Part shown: in pieces, positions 8,084-17,330 of the stretch
Layout of the letters: the number at the start of each line of letters is the position of its first letter
Numbering within the stretch: the first letter of the stretch is position 1
IMG/VR virus record: IMGVR_UViG_3300023179_008562
Span: 1-64,000 of that record
Direction: 5' to 3' (one strand)
DNA: 64,000 nt
From: a virus
Made by a program: the position numbers and the translations under genes
The notes under the pieces: model-generated
Databases searched by the model: none
Told to the model about the DNA's origin: nothing
The model's input: the letters and a program-made list of their open reading frames with translations, nothing else

Positions 8084-8623
8084 TTACGCTGCAACAGTGG
8101 CTATTTGGTTACTGCAAAGTTCTGCAAATTTGTTGCTATTTAATTCAAAAAACAAATCCATGTCCATGATGAACCAGTGACCATGATGCTGTGTGCCATA
8201 ATTGAAGTGCCGGGTCAAGAATAAATTGGTGTGATTGGGTTGTGCCTGAAATGCTACGTATCGACCTTTGCGGTTAAACTTCATGAACAGTATGTTGAAA
8301 TCGCCTGTGTCAGCTGCATCCATACACTGTTCAATCCATTGATCTAAAATTTTAACTGAGCCTTGAAATAATTGATGAAAGGGAAAATCTTTGTAACTCT
8401 TGCATTCAGCATTCAATGCTGAGAAACTTTCACCAGGAACAATGTCACCTTTGAAACTGCGAATTTGTCCCTGATGCAAGAATTGTTTTCTAATGTTGTT
8501 GGTACCACCCACATAAGCCCCTGATCCTGGCGCGCGAATAAACGTCTGACCGAACTGTTGAGTCAGATACCGGGCGACTTCGCGCTCCCAACTGCTGCCT
8601 TTGGCTTTCTGTGGGCTGGGCAT
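8084..8623 (-). CDS. PD-(D/E)XK nuclease, Holliday-junction-resolvase-like
   Basis: A 179-aa protein with the order of motifs of small PD-(D/E)XK resolvases. Near the N-terminus KGSSWEREVARYL supplies the helix with the metal-binding Glu and RAPGSGAYVGG follows. GDIVPGE supplies the catalytic Asp, and NAECKSYKDF the E-X-K pair. Such enzymes cut branched DNA and often resolve recombination or packaging intermediates; a plausible role here is processing replication junctions before packaging, as endonuclease VII does in T4. Its ATG overlaps the stop of the upstream H1-like gene (TAATG), so the two are translationally coupled. The exact substrate is not shown by the sequence. Confidence 0.75.
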   Translation of the reverse strand: MPSPQKAKGSSWEREVARYLTQQFGQTFIRAPGSGAYVGGTNNIRKQFLHQGQIRSFKGDIVPGESFSALNAECKSYKDFPFHQLFQGSVKILDQWIEQCMDAADTGDFNILFMKFNRKGRYVAFQAQPNHTNLFLTRHFNYGTQHHGHWFIMDMDLFFELNSNKFAELCSNQIATVAA

Positions 8624-8817
8624 TACTTGGTGGCTGCCAGGGCGTTTTTCTTTTCCTGAATTTCAGCACGGCGTGCTTTGGACAGCTTGCCCAGATCACC
8701 CAGTGCTGAACGAGCACGGGCCGCAGCGGCTTTGACGCCCTTGACTTCAAACTTTTCGTTCTCTGCCAGGTATGTTTCGTATGCTGCTACGATTTGTTCA
8801 TGAATTGTTGTTTCCAT
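8623..8817 (-). CDS. Small histone-H1-like helical protein
   Basis: A 64-aa, Ala/Lys/Arg-rich helical protein. Its core VKAAAARARSALGDLGKLSK and the RRAEIQEKKNAL tail resemble short proteins annotated as histone H1-like in T4-like phages of aquatic bacteria. Binding to nucleic acid is possible but not shown. The ATG is preceded by AAGGAGAG, a strong ribosome-binding site, and the stop overlaps the ATG of the nuclease gene. The 77 nt upstream are AT-rich with no clear promoter. Confidence 0.65.
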   Translation of the reverse strand: METTIHEQIVAAYETYLAENEKFEVKGVKAAAARARSALGDLGKLSKARRAEIQEKKNALAATK

Positions 8818-8894
8818 TTTATACTCTCCTTGTGATTTTATTTAACTGTAGAAATTTTCATTAAATGATTTTTTTATTTTGTGCATTGTTTAAA

Positions 8895-9770
8895 TTAAAA
8901 CTCTTTTTCAACTCGCCATTGATTTTTAAAGCTGTTGGTGTTGTCGGATGTGGTGCAGGTATTTACGCAAATTTTCACTGGGTTTTGGGAATTCCAGGAA
9001 GATTTTACAGTTTCAAAATCATTGATATCATGATCTGTATTGCCCAGCCAGCAGCAGGGGTAGAGTTTTCCCTGAGCAGACAAATAAACACTGGATTCCA
9101 CCAGTGCCTGACAGTGAATTTTTCCAGAGATCACCGTGGGGACCTCATATGTTTTGGGGGGTTTTAAAAATGTTATTGGTGATGATGAAAACCTTCGACT
9201 AACTTTACCTCGGAACCATCGGAAACCCAGGGATTTGGCCAAATTTTCTGCATCAATTATCTGATGCTCATTATGTTCAAAAATCAACATATCCCAATGG
9301 GCATTACCCCCTGCCTGGATAAATGCTCGGGCATTTTCAATTAATTTCTTCCAATTGACATTAATTCTATAAATGTGATTGGTGTCTTCTAATCCATCAA
9401 TACTCCATACCACAAAATCTTTGTCTTGATTGAGGACTAAAGCTAAATCCTGCCACCATTTTGCTGTTCGAATGCCACCATTGGTATTCATCCCCAGGAC
9501 AATGTTCGGATTTATTTTTCTAAAATATTTGAAAATTTCTATAGTGTGTGCACCAGCTGCTGGGTCTCCGTACACCCCGCACATAAACATTTTATCCAGA
9601 TTTCTTATTTCGTGGTCAGTAACTACCAATTTAATTTCTGCCAGAGTCAAATGTTTTACATTGTTTTTATCAAACGAGTTGTCAGTCTCTCGAGCACATT
9701 GGGGGCAGGCTGCATTGCATGCATTGGTGGGTTCTATGTGTAATACTTTTGTACTGGATATTGGAGACAT
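8895..9770 (-). CDS. Radical SAM protein with C-terminal SPASM-like cysteines
   Basis: A 291-aa enzyme. CNAACPQC (Cys18, Cys22, Cys25) is the CX3CX2C site that binds the 4Fe-4S cluster and S-adenosylmethionine. GVYGDP takes the place of the GGEP motif. VVWSIDGLEDTNHIYR is the conserved radical-SAM core strand and loop. C-terminal cysteines (LYPCCWLGN, then KICVNTCTT) look like a SPASM auxiliary-cluster domain. SPASM enzymes usually modify peptides or proteins, though sugar-modifying members exist. It has the same architecture as the protein at 10397-11521, with an SDR gene between them. The gene is AT-rich compared with gp46 nearby, suggesting recent acquisition. Substrate unknown. Confidence 0.85.
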   Translation of the reverse strand: MSPISSTKVLHIEPTNACNAACPQCARETDNSFDKNNVKHLTLAEIKLVVTDHEIRNLDKMFMCGVYGDPAAGAHTIEIFKYFRKINPNIVLGMNTNGGIRTAKWWQDLALVLNQDKDFVVWSIDGLEDTNHIYRINVNWKKLIENARAFIQAGGNAHWDMLIFEHNEHQIIDAENLAKSLGFRWFRGKVSRRFSSSPITFLKPPKTYEVPTVISGKIHCQALVESSVYLSAQGKLYPCCWLGNTDHDINDFETVKSSWNSQNPVKICVNTCTTSDNTNSFKNQWRVEKEF

Positions 9771-9818
9771 ATATAAAGGCAGCTTTCTTTTATGCGAAAG
9801 AATTTTTAGGATGCGTGC

Positions 9819-10400
9819 TTATTCAAAATTAAAATTCACATATAAAATAATTTCTTCTACACAGGTATTGGGCTCAAGTGTCATTGAATACTTGATAAAA
9901 TCTACAACATCTGAACAGTTAATGCCATTACCGGTCCAATTTTCTCGAGATCTGGACAATGGGGTGTCCAATCGATCCAATGTTATCATTGAAGTTTTAA
10001 ATTTAACCAGATTATTTTTAAATGCAATAGTGCATTGCCGACTGGCGTGAGCTAATGCAGCTTTTGAAACTCGATATGTTTCAAACATGGGGTCTGGTTC
10101 TTTGATGTGCTTCTCACCAACACTGCCGATATTGAAAATCCATCCGGATTTATTATTTGTCTTCCATTCTTGATAAACTGCATGCAGTACATTGGTTTGT
10201 CCAAAATTTGCCCAGGGTTCGTGCGGGGGGCCGTCAAACGCATTGTTTATAAAAATGTCATAATCTAAGGATTTTTTCGCTATTTTATTATGATCTTTAG
10301 TGATGTCAAATCCTTCAGTTCTTGAAATACTCTCCCCATTGAGTGAATTGCATAATACTTGCCCTAATCCTCGATTGCCGCCTGTGACCAATACGCTCAT
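9819..10400 (-). CDS. Short-chain dehydrogenase/reductase (SDR)
   Basis: A 193-aa Rossmann-fold oxidoreductase. TGGNRGLG at residues 6-13 is the TGxxxGxG nucleotide-binding loop, INNAF resembles the NNAG strand motif, IFNIGS supplies the catalytic Ser and YRVSKAAL the YxxxK pair. It is shorter than most SDRs (about 250 aa) and lacks part of the C-terminal substrate region. It lies between two radical SAM/SPASM genes on the same strand and overlaps the upstream one by 4 nt (ATGA), so it probably acts in the same pathway, perhaps as a sugar or alcohol dehydrogenase. The exact substrate cannot be read. Confidence 0.85.
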   Translation of the reverse strand: MSVLVTGGNRGLGQVLCNSLNGESISRTEGFDITKDHNKIAKKSLDYDIFINNAFDGPPHEPWANFGQTNVLHAVYQEWKTNNKSGWIFNIGSVGEKHIKEPDPMFETYRVSKAALAHASRQCTIAFKNNLVKFKTSMITLDRLDTPLSRSRENWTGNGINCSDVVDFIKYSMTLEPNTCVEEIILYVNFNFE

Positions 10401-11521
10401 CGTTTATTGCCTCCCTGATCCCATACTTTAGTTAATTTATTACCACACGTCATGGCACATTCAAATATGCGGCCATTGGATAAATCTTTGCTCCAACTGT
10501 CAATTATCTCTTGCCAAAATTCACTGTCAAATATTTGTTTTAACGATCGGTGATGTATGTTGAGATTCTCAAACCCGTGTTTTTCTATCAATGATCTAAT
10601 TTGATTTTTGCCATCAACAAAACTCAATTCGTTTCTGCCCGGCAAAGTATCTGCGTCATAAAATCTTTTATCATAGAGGTTATGTGTAAAAAAATTGCAA
10701 GGCAATACCAGTCCTTCTGCAGTTATTACAACTTTTCTCCCCAGCAATGAATCACAGTTGATCTCGGTGCGGTCAAAGTAATCTCTGATATCAGGGTATT
10801 CTTGTTTTATTTCAGTTATCCGAACCATGGATTTATTCTTATAGCTGGGATTGACCGGCGGTTCCAGATAATAATTTGGGGAATGTCGCTGGTACACCGG
10901 CCATTGGTCCATCTCTTCAATTTTATTGTGATGAAAAAATCTACCAGTATTTCTAGGTAAAAAAGTTTCAAACCCCAGTTCTTTACTCATAGCCTCGGCG
11001 TCGTCGACTTGATGTTCGTTGTGTTTGAATACAATGAAATTCCATTGGGCCCGCCCCCCTGCGGCAATAAATGCTGCGGCGTTTTCTATTACTTTATTAA
11101 AGTTTACATTTTTCCGATACAAATGATTGGTATCAGATAATCCGTCGATACCAAAATCTATCTTACCGTACCCATTAATAATTTTAGCCAGCTCCGCCCA
11201 CCAGGATTTTCCACGTATTCCACCATTGGTGTGCAGATACAACCACACAGTGGGGCTTTTTTGTCTGAAATCTCTTAAGATTTCCAAAAAATCTGGGTGA
11301 GCAATGGGATCGCCATAGCTGCCACAAAAAAATATTTGTCTGAGTCGCTGTACTGTTTCGGTGGGAAACGCTTGATCAATGATATTTTTGGGTAAATTCA
11401 CCAATGGAAGGTGGGGATTAACTTCATCACCATTGATATTCCTGGGGCATTGCGGACAAGCGGCATTACATAGCGTAGTGATCTCAATTTGGTATTCGTC
11501 GATATTGTCGCAGGTGAACAT
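10397..11521 (-). CDS. Radical SAM protein with C-terminal SPASM-like cysteines
   Basis: A 374-aa enzyme with CNAACPQC at residues 18-25 for the SAM-binding 4Fe-4S cluster, GSYGDP in place of GGEP, and IDFGIDGLSDTNHLYRK in the core. C-terminal cysteines (INCDSLLGRK, VLPCNFF, ECAMTCG) suggest an auxiliary-cluster domain. It is a paralogue of the product of 8895-9770, with a longer middle and C-terminal part. It starts 11 nt after the gp46 stop and overlaps the SDR start by 4 nt. Role unknown; the pair plus an SDR looks like a small modification pathway placed behind a replication gene. Confidence 0.85.
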   Translation of the reverse strand: MFTCDNIDEYQIEITTLCNAACPQCPRNINGDEVNPHLPLVNLPKNIIDQAFPTETVQRLRQIFFCGSYGDPIAHPDFLEILRDFRQKSPTVWLYLHTNGGIRGKSWWAELAKIINGYGKIDFGIDGLSDTNHLYRKNVNFNKVIENAAAFIAAGGRAQWNFIVFKHNEHQVDDAEAMSKELGFETFLPRNTGRFFHHNKIEEMDQWPVYQRHSPNYYLEPPVNPSYKNKSMVRITEIKQEYPDIRDYFDRTEINCDSLLGRKVVITAEGLVLPCNFFTHNLYDKRFYDADTLPGRNELSFVDGKNQIRSLIEKHGFENLNIHHRSLKQIFDSEFWQEIIDSWSKDLSNGRIFECAMTCGNKLTKVWDQGGNKR

Positions 11522-11531
11522 TAATCAATGC

Positions 11532-13307
11532 CTATTGGAAAATTTCAACATCTGTGTTATAGGTTGTAAATCCATTTTCTTTGACCACTGTCATGATATT
11601 GTTGACTCTGCTGGTTAGTTCATCCTTATGGCTGACCAACCAGACACTCTTTTGTGACTCTCGGCTCATGCGTTTCAGTATGGCCAGAGCATTTTCCACA
11701 CCACTGGCATCCATGCCCGAATCGATCAGTTCATCAATGAATAGCAAATTGATGGGTTGATACAAGCTCTCCCAGACATCACGGAACGCCCAGCTCAGGC
11801 TCAAAATCAGTCGATTGCGTTCTCCTCGGCTCAGATTGTCAAAATCCAGTTCTCGGCCCAGCTCAGTGATGTTGACCGACAGATCATTCTGGAACATCAC
11901 TGTGTGTGGCAGACCAATTCTTTCCAGATACTGTCCCAGCCTGGTGTTCAGATAACTCAGATTCTGATCAATGATTCTCTTACGAATAAACGAGTCCTTG
12001 TTGGTCAAGAGTTTCAACAAAAACTCCTGGTGGTCTCGTATGCGATTGAGTTCATTAATTATACCATAATCAATTTCCACCAGAGCAGTCTGATGCATTT
12101 CCAGAATTTGCTCGGCGTAGGGGTCTATTTCGGCCCGCTTGGCAACAAGTTGCTGCTGAAGATTTGTAACTGTGCTGCGATGATGTATGGCATCTTCTTC
12201 TTTGCTATAAAATACTCGGGGCTCAATACCAGGCTCTCCCAGGTCCTGAACTGCCTGACTCAGCTGCTGTATTTGCTGTTGGGTGTCTGATAAATGCGCA
12301 AGTTCTTCCTGCAAACTTTGTTCTTTGGCCTGCAGAACTTCTTGATGTTTGACATCGTGTATGTCCTGCCCACAGGCGTAACACCGATGATCTTTTAAGT
12401 CTGTGATTTCTTTTTGTAATTTTTCAATATTGCGCTGTTGGCGTGACTGATCGGATTCTGCTCGGGCGATGAATTTATTAAGATCAGCTAAATCTCGAGA
12501 TTTCTGACGATATTGAGACAACTGTTGGTGTGCCAGTATTTCAGCGTCAATGTCCAGAGTCAACAACTCATCCAGGGCCATCTGCAGCTTGGCAACATCA
12601 TCGGCGTGCTTGTTCTGCCAGAGAGTCTGCCGACGAATCAGATTTTCTATTTGCTCTTTGATTTTGCCATTGGCTTCAATCAAGGCCTTGATGCGATATT
12701 CTTCTTCAGTGATGGCGTCTCGAGTCTGTTTGGACTGTTCTTTGAGACTTTCGGCCTTTTCACTCAGCAGAGTAATGCCCAGCAATTGTTCAATGATGCT
12801 GCGTTGGTCATTGGCTCTGAGATTCAGAAAGGGCTCAGTGTAGGTATTGAGTGCCACAATGTGCTTGAACATGTCGTGACTCATGCCCAACAGACGTTCA
12901 ATTTCCTGCTGTGTTTCTCTGCTGTCGCCCTGACTGTTGTCGTCTTTGCTCTCTTGCTCCTGATCACCGATATAGAACTTCAACACATTGGGTTTTCGAC
13001 CGCGTTCAATTCTGTACTCTGTGCCATTGACTTCGAAGTCAATGGTGGTCAGCATGTTTCGGGCATTGGTTTTGTTGATCAGGTTATCTTTGCGGATATT
13101 GGTCAGAGCATTGCCAAATAATGCATAGCTCAGGGCATTAATGATGGTGGTCTTACCGGTGCCATTTCTGGCACCTGAATCATCACCACCCAGATCAATG
13201 TTTTCTCCCAGTACCAGTGTTAGATCTCGACGATCAAAATTAACTGCTTGTGTGGCATTGCCCACACTCATGAAATTTTTAACGGTTAGAGTTTTTATTT
13301 TAAACAT
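11532..13307 (-). CDS. 46: Recombination endonuclease subunit gp46 (SbcC/Rad50-like ATPase)
   Basis: A 591-aa SMC-type ATPase. It has Walker A GARNGTGKTT (residues 45-54), a coiled-coil middle with a Rad50 zinc hook CYACGQ (Cys309, Cys312), the ABC signature LSRGERNRLILSLSW, and Walker B LLFIDELID at about residue 520. With gp47 it forms the exonuclease that resects DNA ends for recombination-dependent replication in T4-like phages. Normally 46 and 47 are close neighbours; here two AT-rich foreign-looking genes separate them. The gene ends in TAG, showing that amber is used as a true stop in this genome. Confidence 0.95.
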   Translation of the reverse strand: MFKIKTLTVKNFMSVGNATQAVNFDRRDLTLVLGENIDLGGDDSGARNGTGKTTIINALSYALFGNALTNIRKDNLINKTNARNMLTTIDFEVNGTEYRIERGRKPNVLKFYIGDQEQESKDDNSQGDSRETQQEIERLLGMSHDMFKHIVALNTYTEPFLNLRANDQRSIIEQLLGITLLSEKAESLKEQSKQTRDAITEEEYRIKALIEANGKIKEQIENLIRRQTLWQNKHADDVAKLQMALDELLTLDIDAEILAHQQLSQYRQKSRDLADLNKFIARAESDQSRQQRNIEKLQKEITDLKDHRCYACGQDIHDVKHQEVLQAKEQSLQEELAHLSDTQQQIQQLSQAVQDLGEPGIEPRVFYSKEEDAIHHRSTVTNLQQQLVAKRAEIDPYAEQILEMHQTALVEIDYGIINELNRIRDHQEFLLKLLTNKDSFIRKRIIDQNLSYLNTRLGQYLERIGLPHTVMFQNDLSVNITELGRELDFDNLSRGERNRLILSLSWAFRDVWESLYQPINLLFIDELIDSGMDASGVENALAILKRMSRESQKSVWLVSHKDELTSRVNNIMTVVKENGFTTYNTDVEIFQ

Positions 13308-13365
13308 TCAAGCATCTCAAAAATTTCTTTTATTATAGCATTAAAATCATGACCGATGCAACGGC

Positions 13366-14280
13366 CTAAACTCGCAGAACTGCTGTTGGCGTCCATAAAT
13401 CATCAAATAATTTTTTCTCCACAATGCAGTCATTGACCATTTCGACCCACTCTCTTGTCTTATTGCTAATATTATATTCTGGAAGAATTGTGTCCAGATA
13501 TTTTAAATGTTCTAGAGGCACGGGGTGCAAGTCGTTGCCTACATCAAATACAAATGGTGTGCTTTTGGGATCAAAATATGCTTTTAAATAGATATTGTCG
13601 AATATTTCTTTAATAAACCTTTCGTTTACTCCTGACAGATCACGTTCTAAAAATTTATTAATGGGTGGCCAATCGTTCCCGGATAAAGATTTATATATTT
13701 TGATAATTTCTTCTTTTTTTGGTAGTCGATTATGACCCCAGGACGAATTAAAAATAACTTCAAAGACACTGGGTTTTATATTGTCAATGACATCTTTAAA
13801 TAAATCCAGTATATCGGTAACTTGGTCTTCTTTTAAATAATCAAAATTACTACATAGATTATCCAATGGCATCATGGCTAACATATTAAAATTGACGTTC
13901 CAACTCTTTAGTAAATTTGTGGCAGCAGAAATTAATCCAACATCGCACAAAAAATTCCCCCGCCAATCAAAATAATCTTTTACAAATTCTTTTGGCCACG
14001 CCAAATGATGATATACACTACCATTGCCACGCCAATGATTTTTGATATATCTATCTTCTCTATCAGTAGTAGACCACATGATGATAATAGTATCATTGGG
14101 GGTAAATTTGTTTTTTTGGTGGCATTCAATCAACGCATGAAAAATAAATTTATTGCCAGCTCCACCCTTTCCCCAGTTTTCAAAATAATCAAACTCGCGT
14201 CCTAAGATATCGGCCCAGGTGGGCCATTTATAATTGGTGAAACTACACCCAAACGTAAAAAGTCGTTTTTTGTTATTCAT
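13366..14280 (-). CDS. SGNH/GDSL-type hydrolase-like protein
   Basis: A 304-aa protein opening with LFTFGCSFTNY (the GDS-like nucleophile block, with Ser13 as likely nucleophile). A glycine/asparagine-rich GKGGAGNKF block follows, and DVGNDLHPVPLEH near residues 245-257 resembles the terminal Asp-X-X-His block. Such folds remove acyl groups from sugars, lipids or peptidoglycan. I recognise this family as common in aquatic T4-like phages, without a known substrate. It overlaps the upstream glycosyltransferase-like gene by 4 nt, is very AT-rich compared with gp46 and gp47, and ends in TAG. It lies between gp46 and gp47, so it appears to be cargo. Confidence 0.65.
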   Translation of the reverse strand: MNNKKRLFTFGCSFTNYKWPTWADILGREFDYFENWGKGGAGNKFIFHALIECHQKNKFTPNDTIIIMWSTTDREDRYIKNHWRGNGSVYHHLAWPKEFVKDYFDWRGNFLCDVGLISAATNLLKSWNVNFNMLAMMPLDNLCSNFDYLKEDQVTDILDLFKDVIDNIKPSVFEVIFNSSWGHNRLPKKEEIIKIYKSLSGNDWPPINKFLERDLSGVNERFIKEIFDNIYLKAYFDPKSTPFVFDVGNDLHPVPLEHLKYLDTILPEYNISNKTREWVEMVNDCIVEKKLFDDLWTPTAVLRV

Positions 14281-15452
14281 AATATATGTTTGGCAATGCC
14301 GGTTAGTATTTTATTAAATTCTTGACCTGGTAAAACATTTTTTAAATGATTAAAATTGTAATCTAATATAGGTTGCATATCAACAGCCATTTTTTGCAGT
14401 TCATCTGATGATTTATTAGATAAACTATGTAATAGCTCTAGAATAGCATCAACACGATCTTCAAAATCTTCGATTTTGTCATAACTCTCGTCCCAATAAT
14501 CGGAAAATGTTTTAAACCCCAATGATCTTAGATGTGACAATAACCCTGGGGTACCAAACAATATAAACGGGCGTTTGGTTCCGATACCTTTAAATCCTAT
14601 TTCATCATTATAGGGTTCGGGGCAGTTTACAGTCGCTTCCAACCCAATATAAATTAAAGAATTTTGCAGCTCAGACCATTGATATGATGTAGATTTAGCT
14701 TTGTCTTTGATTAAATCAATTTTTTCACAGTTTGAATAGGATTTTACAGTCTGTTGAAAATTTTTCACTATCTCTCGATTTTTATTATTTTTAATTATTA
14801 TTTCTGGATAGGTTCTGGTGAATGGTATACTAGATAAGAAATAACAAGGCGCAGCGGTTAAGTTTTCTTTAGTCGATGGTTGATACGTGCTGTCATTGGT
14901 TTGCAAAATATTATAATAATTTATAAATCCAAAGTCTTCTAATTTTTTGTCAAACAATTGTGCCATGAAGTATGTTCGATGGAATCGGCTTAGTCTACTG
15001 CCAACGGAAAACAGTTTAGTGATACGGCTAGCATTTAATTCAATATCATCAACTACTAAAGATTTTAATTTGGTGTATGAAGAAGTAATACTACCAATTG
15101 GGCAAGGGTCCACAGTAAGACGCCCCTGTACCATTTTAGTATACCTTTGGTAATTTGGTAACTGAGTAATTATTAGACAAAAATTATTTGGTATATCTAA
15201 TTCTCGTAAAACTAATTGTAGATTGTATAAAATAAATCCTGGAACATTATTGTCAATAAAAAAATCATGGTCAGCATGTAAAAAAATGATTCTTTCATCA
15301 TGAGAAAATTCAATATTCCCATCAGGAAATCTATGGTCGATATACTTTTTAAGATCATGATAGAATAGATTCATATTAAAATCATAATCGAGCATGTCAT
15401 AAAATTGACATATTTTAACCTTTGGTAATCTTGCCTTGATTAGATCAATCAT
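14277..15452 (-). CDS. Glycosyltransferase-like cargo protein
   Basis: A 391-aa AT-rich gene. The C-terminal part (RPFILFGTPGLLSHLRSLGF, then a DESYDKIEDFEDR segment) matches a motif I know from aquatic phage and bacterial proteins that often also carry a TEKT-KP signature; a GT-B-like glycosyltransferase role has been suggested from context, not proven. The product of 56825-57919 has the TEKTWKP form of the same C-terminal pattern. The gene overlaps both neighbours by 4 nt (ATGA), so it sits in a coupled unit with gp47 and the SGNH gene. Base composition differs clearly from gp47, which supports horizontal gain. Confidence 0.45.
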   Translation of the reverse strand: MIDLIKARLPKVKICQFYDMLDYDFNMNLFYHDLKKYIDHRFPDGNIEFSHDERIIFLHADHDFFIDNNVPGFILYNLQLVLRELDIPNNFCLIITQLPNYQRYTKMVQGRLTVDPCPIGSITSSYTKLKSLVVDDIELNASRITKLFSVGSRLSRFHRTYFMAQLFDKKLEDFGFINYYNILQTNDSTYQPSTKENLTAAPCYFLSSIPFTRTYPEIIIKNNKNREIVKNFQQTVKSYSNCEKIDLIKDKAKSTSYQWSELQNSLIYIGLEATVNCPEPYNDEIGFKGIGTKRPFILFGTPGLLSHLRSLGFKTFSDYWDESYDKIEDFEDRVDAILELLHSLSNKSSDELQKMAVDMQPILDYNFNHLKNVLPGQEFNKILTGIAKHIL

Positions 15453-16465
15453 AGATGTCTATATATGTCTAGTAAAATTTTGGAGTCGTAATGCTCGCTA
15501 GAAATATTAGTCAATTGATTGGTGACAATGGTATCTACGCTTTCAAATGCAATATTTCCAATGGCAGTGTCCGAACTCAGATCTAGATTTTTGTTGGGCA
15601 CCAGGGTCATTTCTCTGAGACCATAGGTGCCCACAAACGTTTCCTTGATGAAGGTTGATTCCTCGTAGGTGATATCAATGTCAATGTTAACACGGCAGTG
15701 CATGCCGGGCAACAGCAATTTTTCAGGAGTCTTGAGCACATCACTCAAACCATAGACTCTGTAACGAGGCTGATCAGGCCAGGCATAATACTTCGGCTCT
15801 TGACCCCAAGCGAGTATCATCATACCACGCTCATCATCTCCGGCATCGGCATAGTTATGTGGAAAACAGTTACCAATGTAGGTGATGTTGCCACGTTGTT
15901 GTCGTTTATGAAAGTGCCCAGTAAACACGCGTTCCACCCCGTTAAACGCGTCTTCCCTAATTTCACCATGGTCCGGCATCTGTACCATGGCGTTCATGTA
16001 AAAGTGCGGCAATTCAAAATGTCCAAACATATATTTGGCTTGGATCTTGCCTAGTTTCTTGTGATCATCGCCCACCAACCAAGGCACAATACTGACGTCA
16101 CCTTCAGTGTAGAAGTCATTGACAATTTCAATGTTGGGAATATGTCGAGCCCACTCGGCTGATTGTACATCACGCTTGTCTCTGTAGTACAAATCGTGGT
16201 TACCGGGAATAAAAAACACGCGATCAAAGGCCTGTCCCAACAGTTCCAGCGCAGTGAGACTGTAGTTGAGTGTGACAATGTTGATGGACGCACGATTGTT
16301 GTGCCAGTCACCTGTGACAAAACAGGTGTCACAGCCTTCTGTCTTGGCAGTTGCGATAAACCATTTGACAAAGTTAAGACAGTCGTCGTTGTGTGTCAGA
16401 CTGTTGCTTTTTAATCCAAAATGGATGTCAGTTAACACCGCTGCTTTTTTGAATAAATTACTCAT
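15449..16465 (-). CDS. 47: Recombination endonuclease subunit gp47 (SbcD/Mre11-like)
   Basis: A calcineurin-like metallophosphoesterase of 338 aa from the chosen start. AVLTDIHFG, VTGDWHNN, PGNHDLY and a late GHFHKRQQ are the metal-binding motifs of Mre11/SbcD nucleases. With gp46 it makes the end-resecting nuclease of recombination-dependent replication. I chose the ATG at 16465 because it overlaps the gp55 stop (ATGAGTAA) and starts [17 protein letters not shown]; an ATG five codons upstream (16480) would also work. Confidence 0.93.
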   Translation of the reverse strand: MSNLFKKAAVLTDIHFGLKSNSLTHNDDCLNFVKWFIATAKTEGCDTCFVTGDWHNNRASINIVTLNYSLTALELLGQAFDRVFFIPGNHDLYYRDKRDVQSAEWARHIPNIEIVNDFYTEGDVSIVPWLVGDDHKKLGKIQAKYMFGHFELPHFYMNAMVQMPDHGEIREDAFNGVERVFTGHFHKRQQRGNITYIGNCFPHNYADAGDDERGMMILAWGQEPKYYAWPDQPRYRVYGLSDVLKTPEKLLLPGMHCRVNIDIDITYEESTFIKETFVGTYGLREMTLVPNKNLDLSSDTAIGNIAFESVDTIVTNQLTNISSEHYDSKILLDIYRHL

Positions 16466-17330
16466 CGTAATGGCCACCACCCCATTCGTTTTGTCGGGTA
16501 TAACTGGGATTATAGTTGTTCATTTCCAGGATGTCATCTCGGATGTTCTGGTTGCGTTTTTCTATATTCAATACTCGAGTAAAACTGTTGGTAATAGCAG
16601 CGGTATAATAAGCAAATGGATTCTGTGATTTTGATTCATCAAATTGCAGACCAATCTGACTCAGCTGCAGCAGGGCCTGACTGCGCATCTCGTCGTTGTA
16701 GGTATAGCCTCGCCAGTTGCTGCGTGTGGCATAACGTTCGCACAGTTTGACAAACATATGAGCCAATTTGGGTGTCATGGCACCATGATCTCGACTGAAC
16801 ATGCCAGATTCCAAATCGCCCATCCAATGACTCCGGCCCACCAGCACAGGAGTTAGATCTTCAGTAACCCGGTAGTGTTGAAAAGGTGGGAAGTTGACCT
16901 TGACGTATTTGGCTGGTGCTCGAATCTGTATGGGTGGTTCGTCATATTCGGTCTCTGCCAGTTCATCTTCATAATCTTCCTGTGCTTTGGCGTCAGCCTT
17001 GCGTTGTTTGACATCATCAATGGGAATGTGCTCCCAGGACATGACACGAAAAATAATATCAGTGATGGGCACGGAAGTGGGTGCTATGGTCACGGCCTCT
17101 AATTTGACTTTGTTGCCCTGCGCCAGTTCGGCATCTTGTGCTTCTTTGCTGAGTCTGTCGGCCCGTAATTTTCTGGCCTCGGTGATGGTCTTTTTGGTAA
17201 TCCTGCCAACTGAGTCTACGATCATGTCATAATTGGCATCTTCTGGTGTGGAGAAACTACAGTATGTGATTTTGCTACGGTGTATTTCTTTTAGTATGTC
17301 TTTATTGTTTAGGTAATTGACTTTACGAAT
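16458..17330 (-). CDS. 55: Late transcription sigma factor gp55
   Basis: The late sigma factor directs host RNA polymerase to late promoters. The strongest block is near the C-terminus: [20 protein letters not shown] and the following [20 protein letters not shown], typical of marine T4-like gp55. The N-terminal [19 protein letters not shown] also matches these proteins. An ORF with ATG exists from 17423, but its first 31 codons overlap the homing-endonuclease gene in another frame. I place the native N-terminus at the ATT codon at 17330, seven nt after AAGGGG; ATT initiation is unusual and needs proof. The downstream gp47 overlaps by 8 nt. Confidence 0.85.
   Translation of the reverse strand: MRKVNYLNNKDILKEIHRSKITYCSFSTPEDANYDMIVDSVGRITKKTITEARKLRADRLSKEAQDAELAQGNKVKLEAVTIAPTSVPITDIIFRVMSWEHIPIDDVKQRKADAKAQEDYEDELAETEYDEPPIQIRAPAKYVKVNFPPFQHYRVTEDLTPVLVGRSHWMGDLESGMFSRDHGAMTPKLAHMFVKLCERYATRSNWRGYTYNDEMRSQALLQLSQIGLQFDESKSQNPFAYYTAAITNSFTRVLNIEKRNQNIRDDILEMNNYNPSYTRQNEWGGGHYDE
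17307..17330 (-). repeat. Recoded copy (downstream) of the gp55 start segment
   Basis: Reads ATT-CGT-AAA-GTC-AAT-TAC-CTA-AAC on the minus strand, giving (start)-RKVNYLN. The same peptide is coded at 18006-18029 with different third bases in six of seven codons. It lies across the end of the homing-endonuclease gene, whose TAA stop (17323-17325) falls inside it. Confidence 0.8.
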
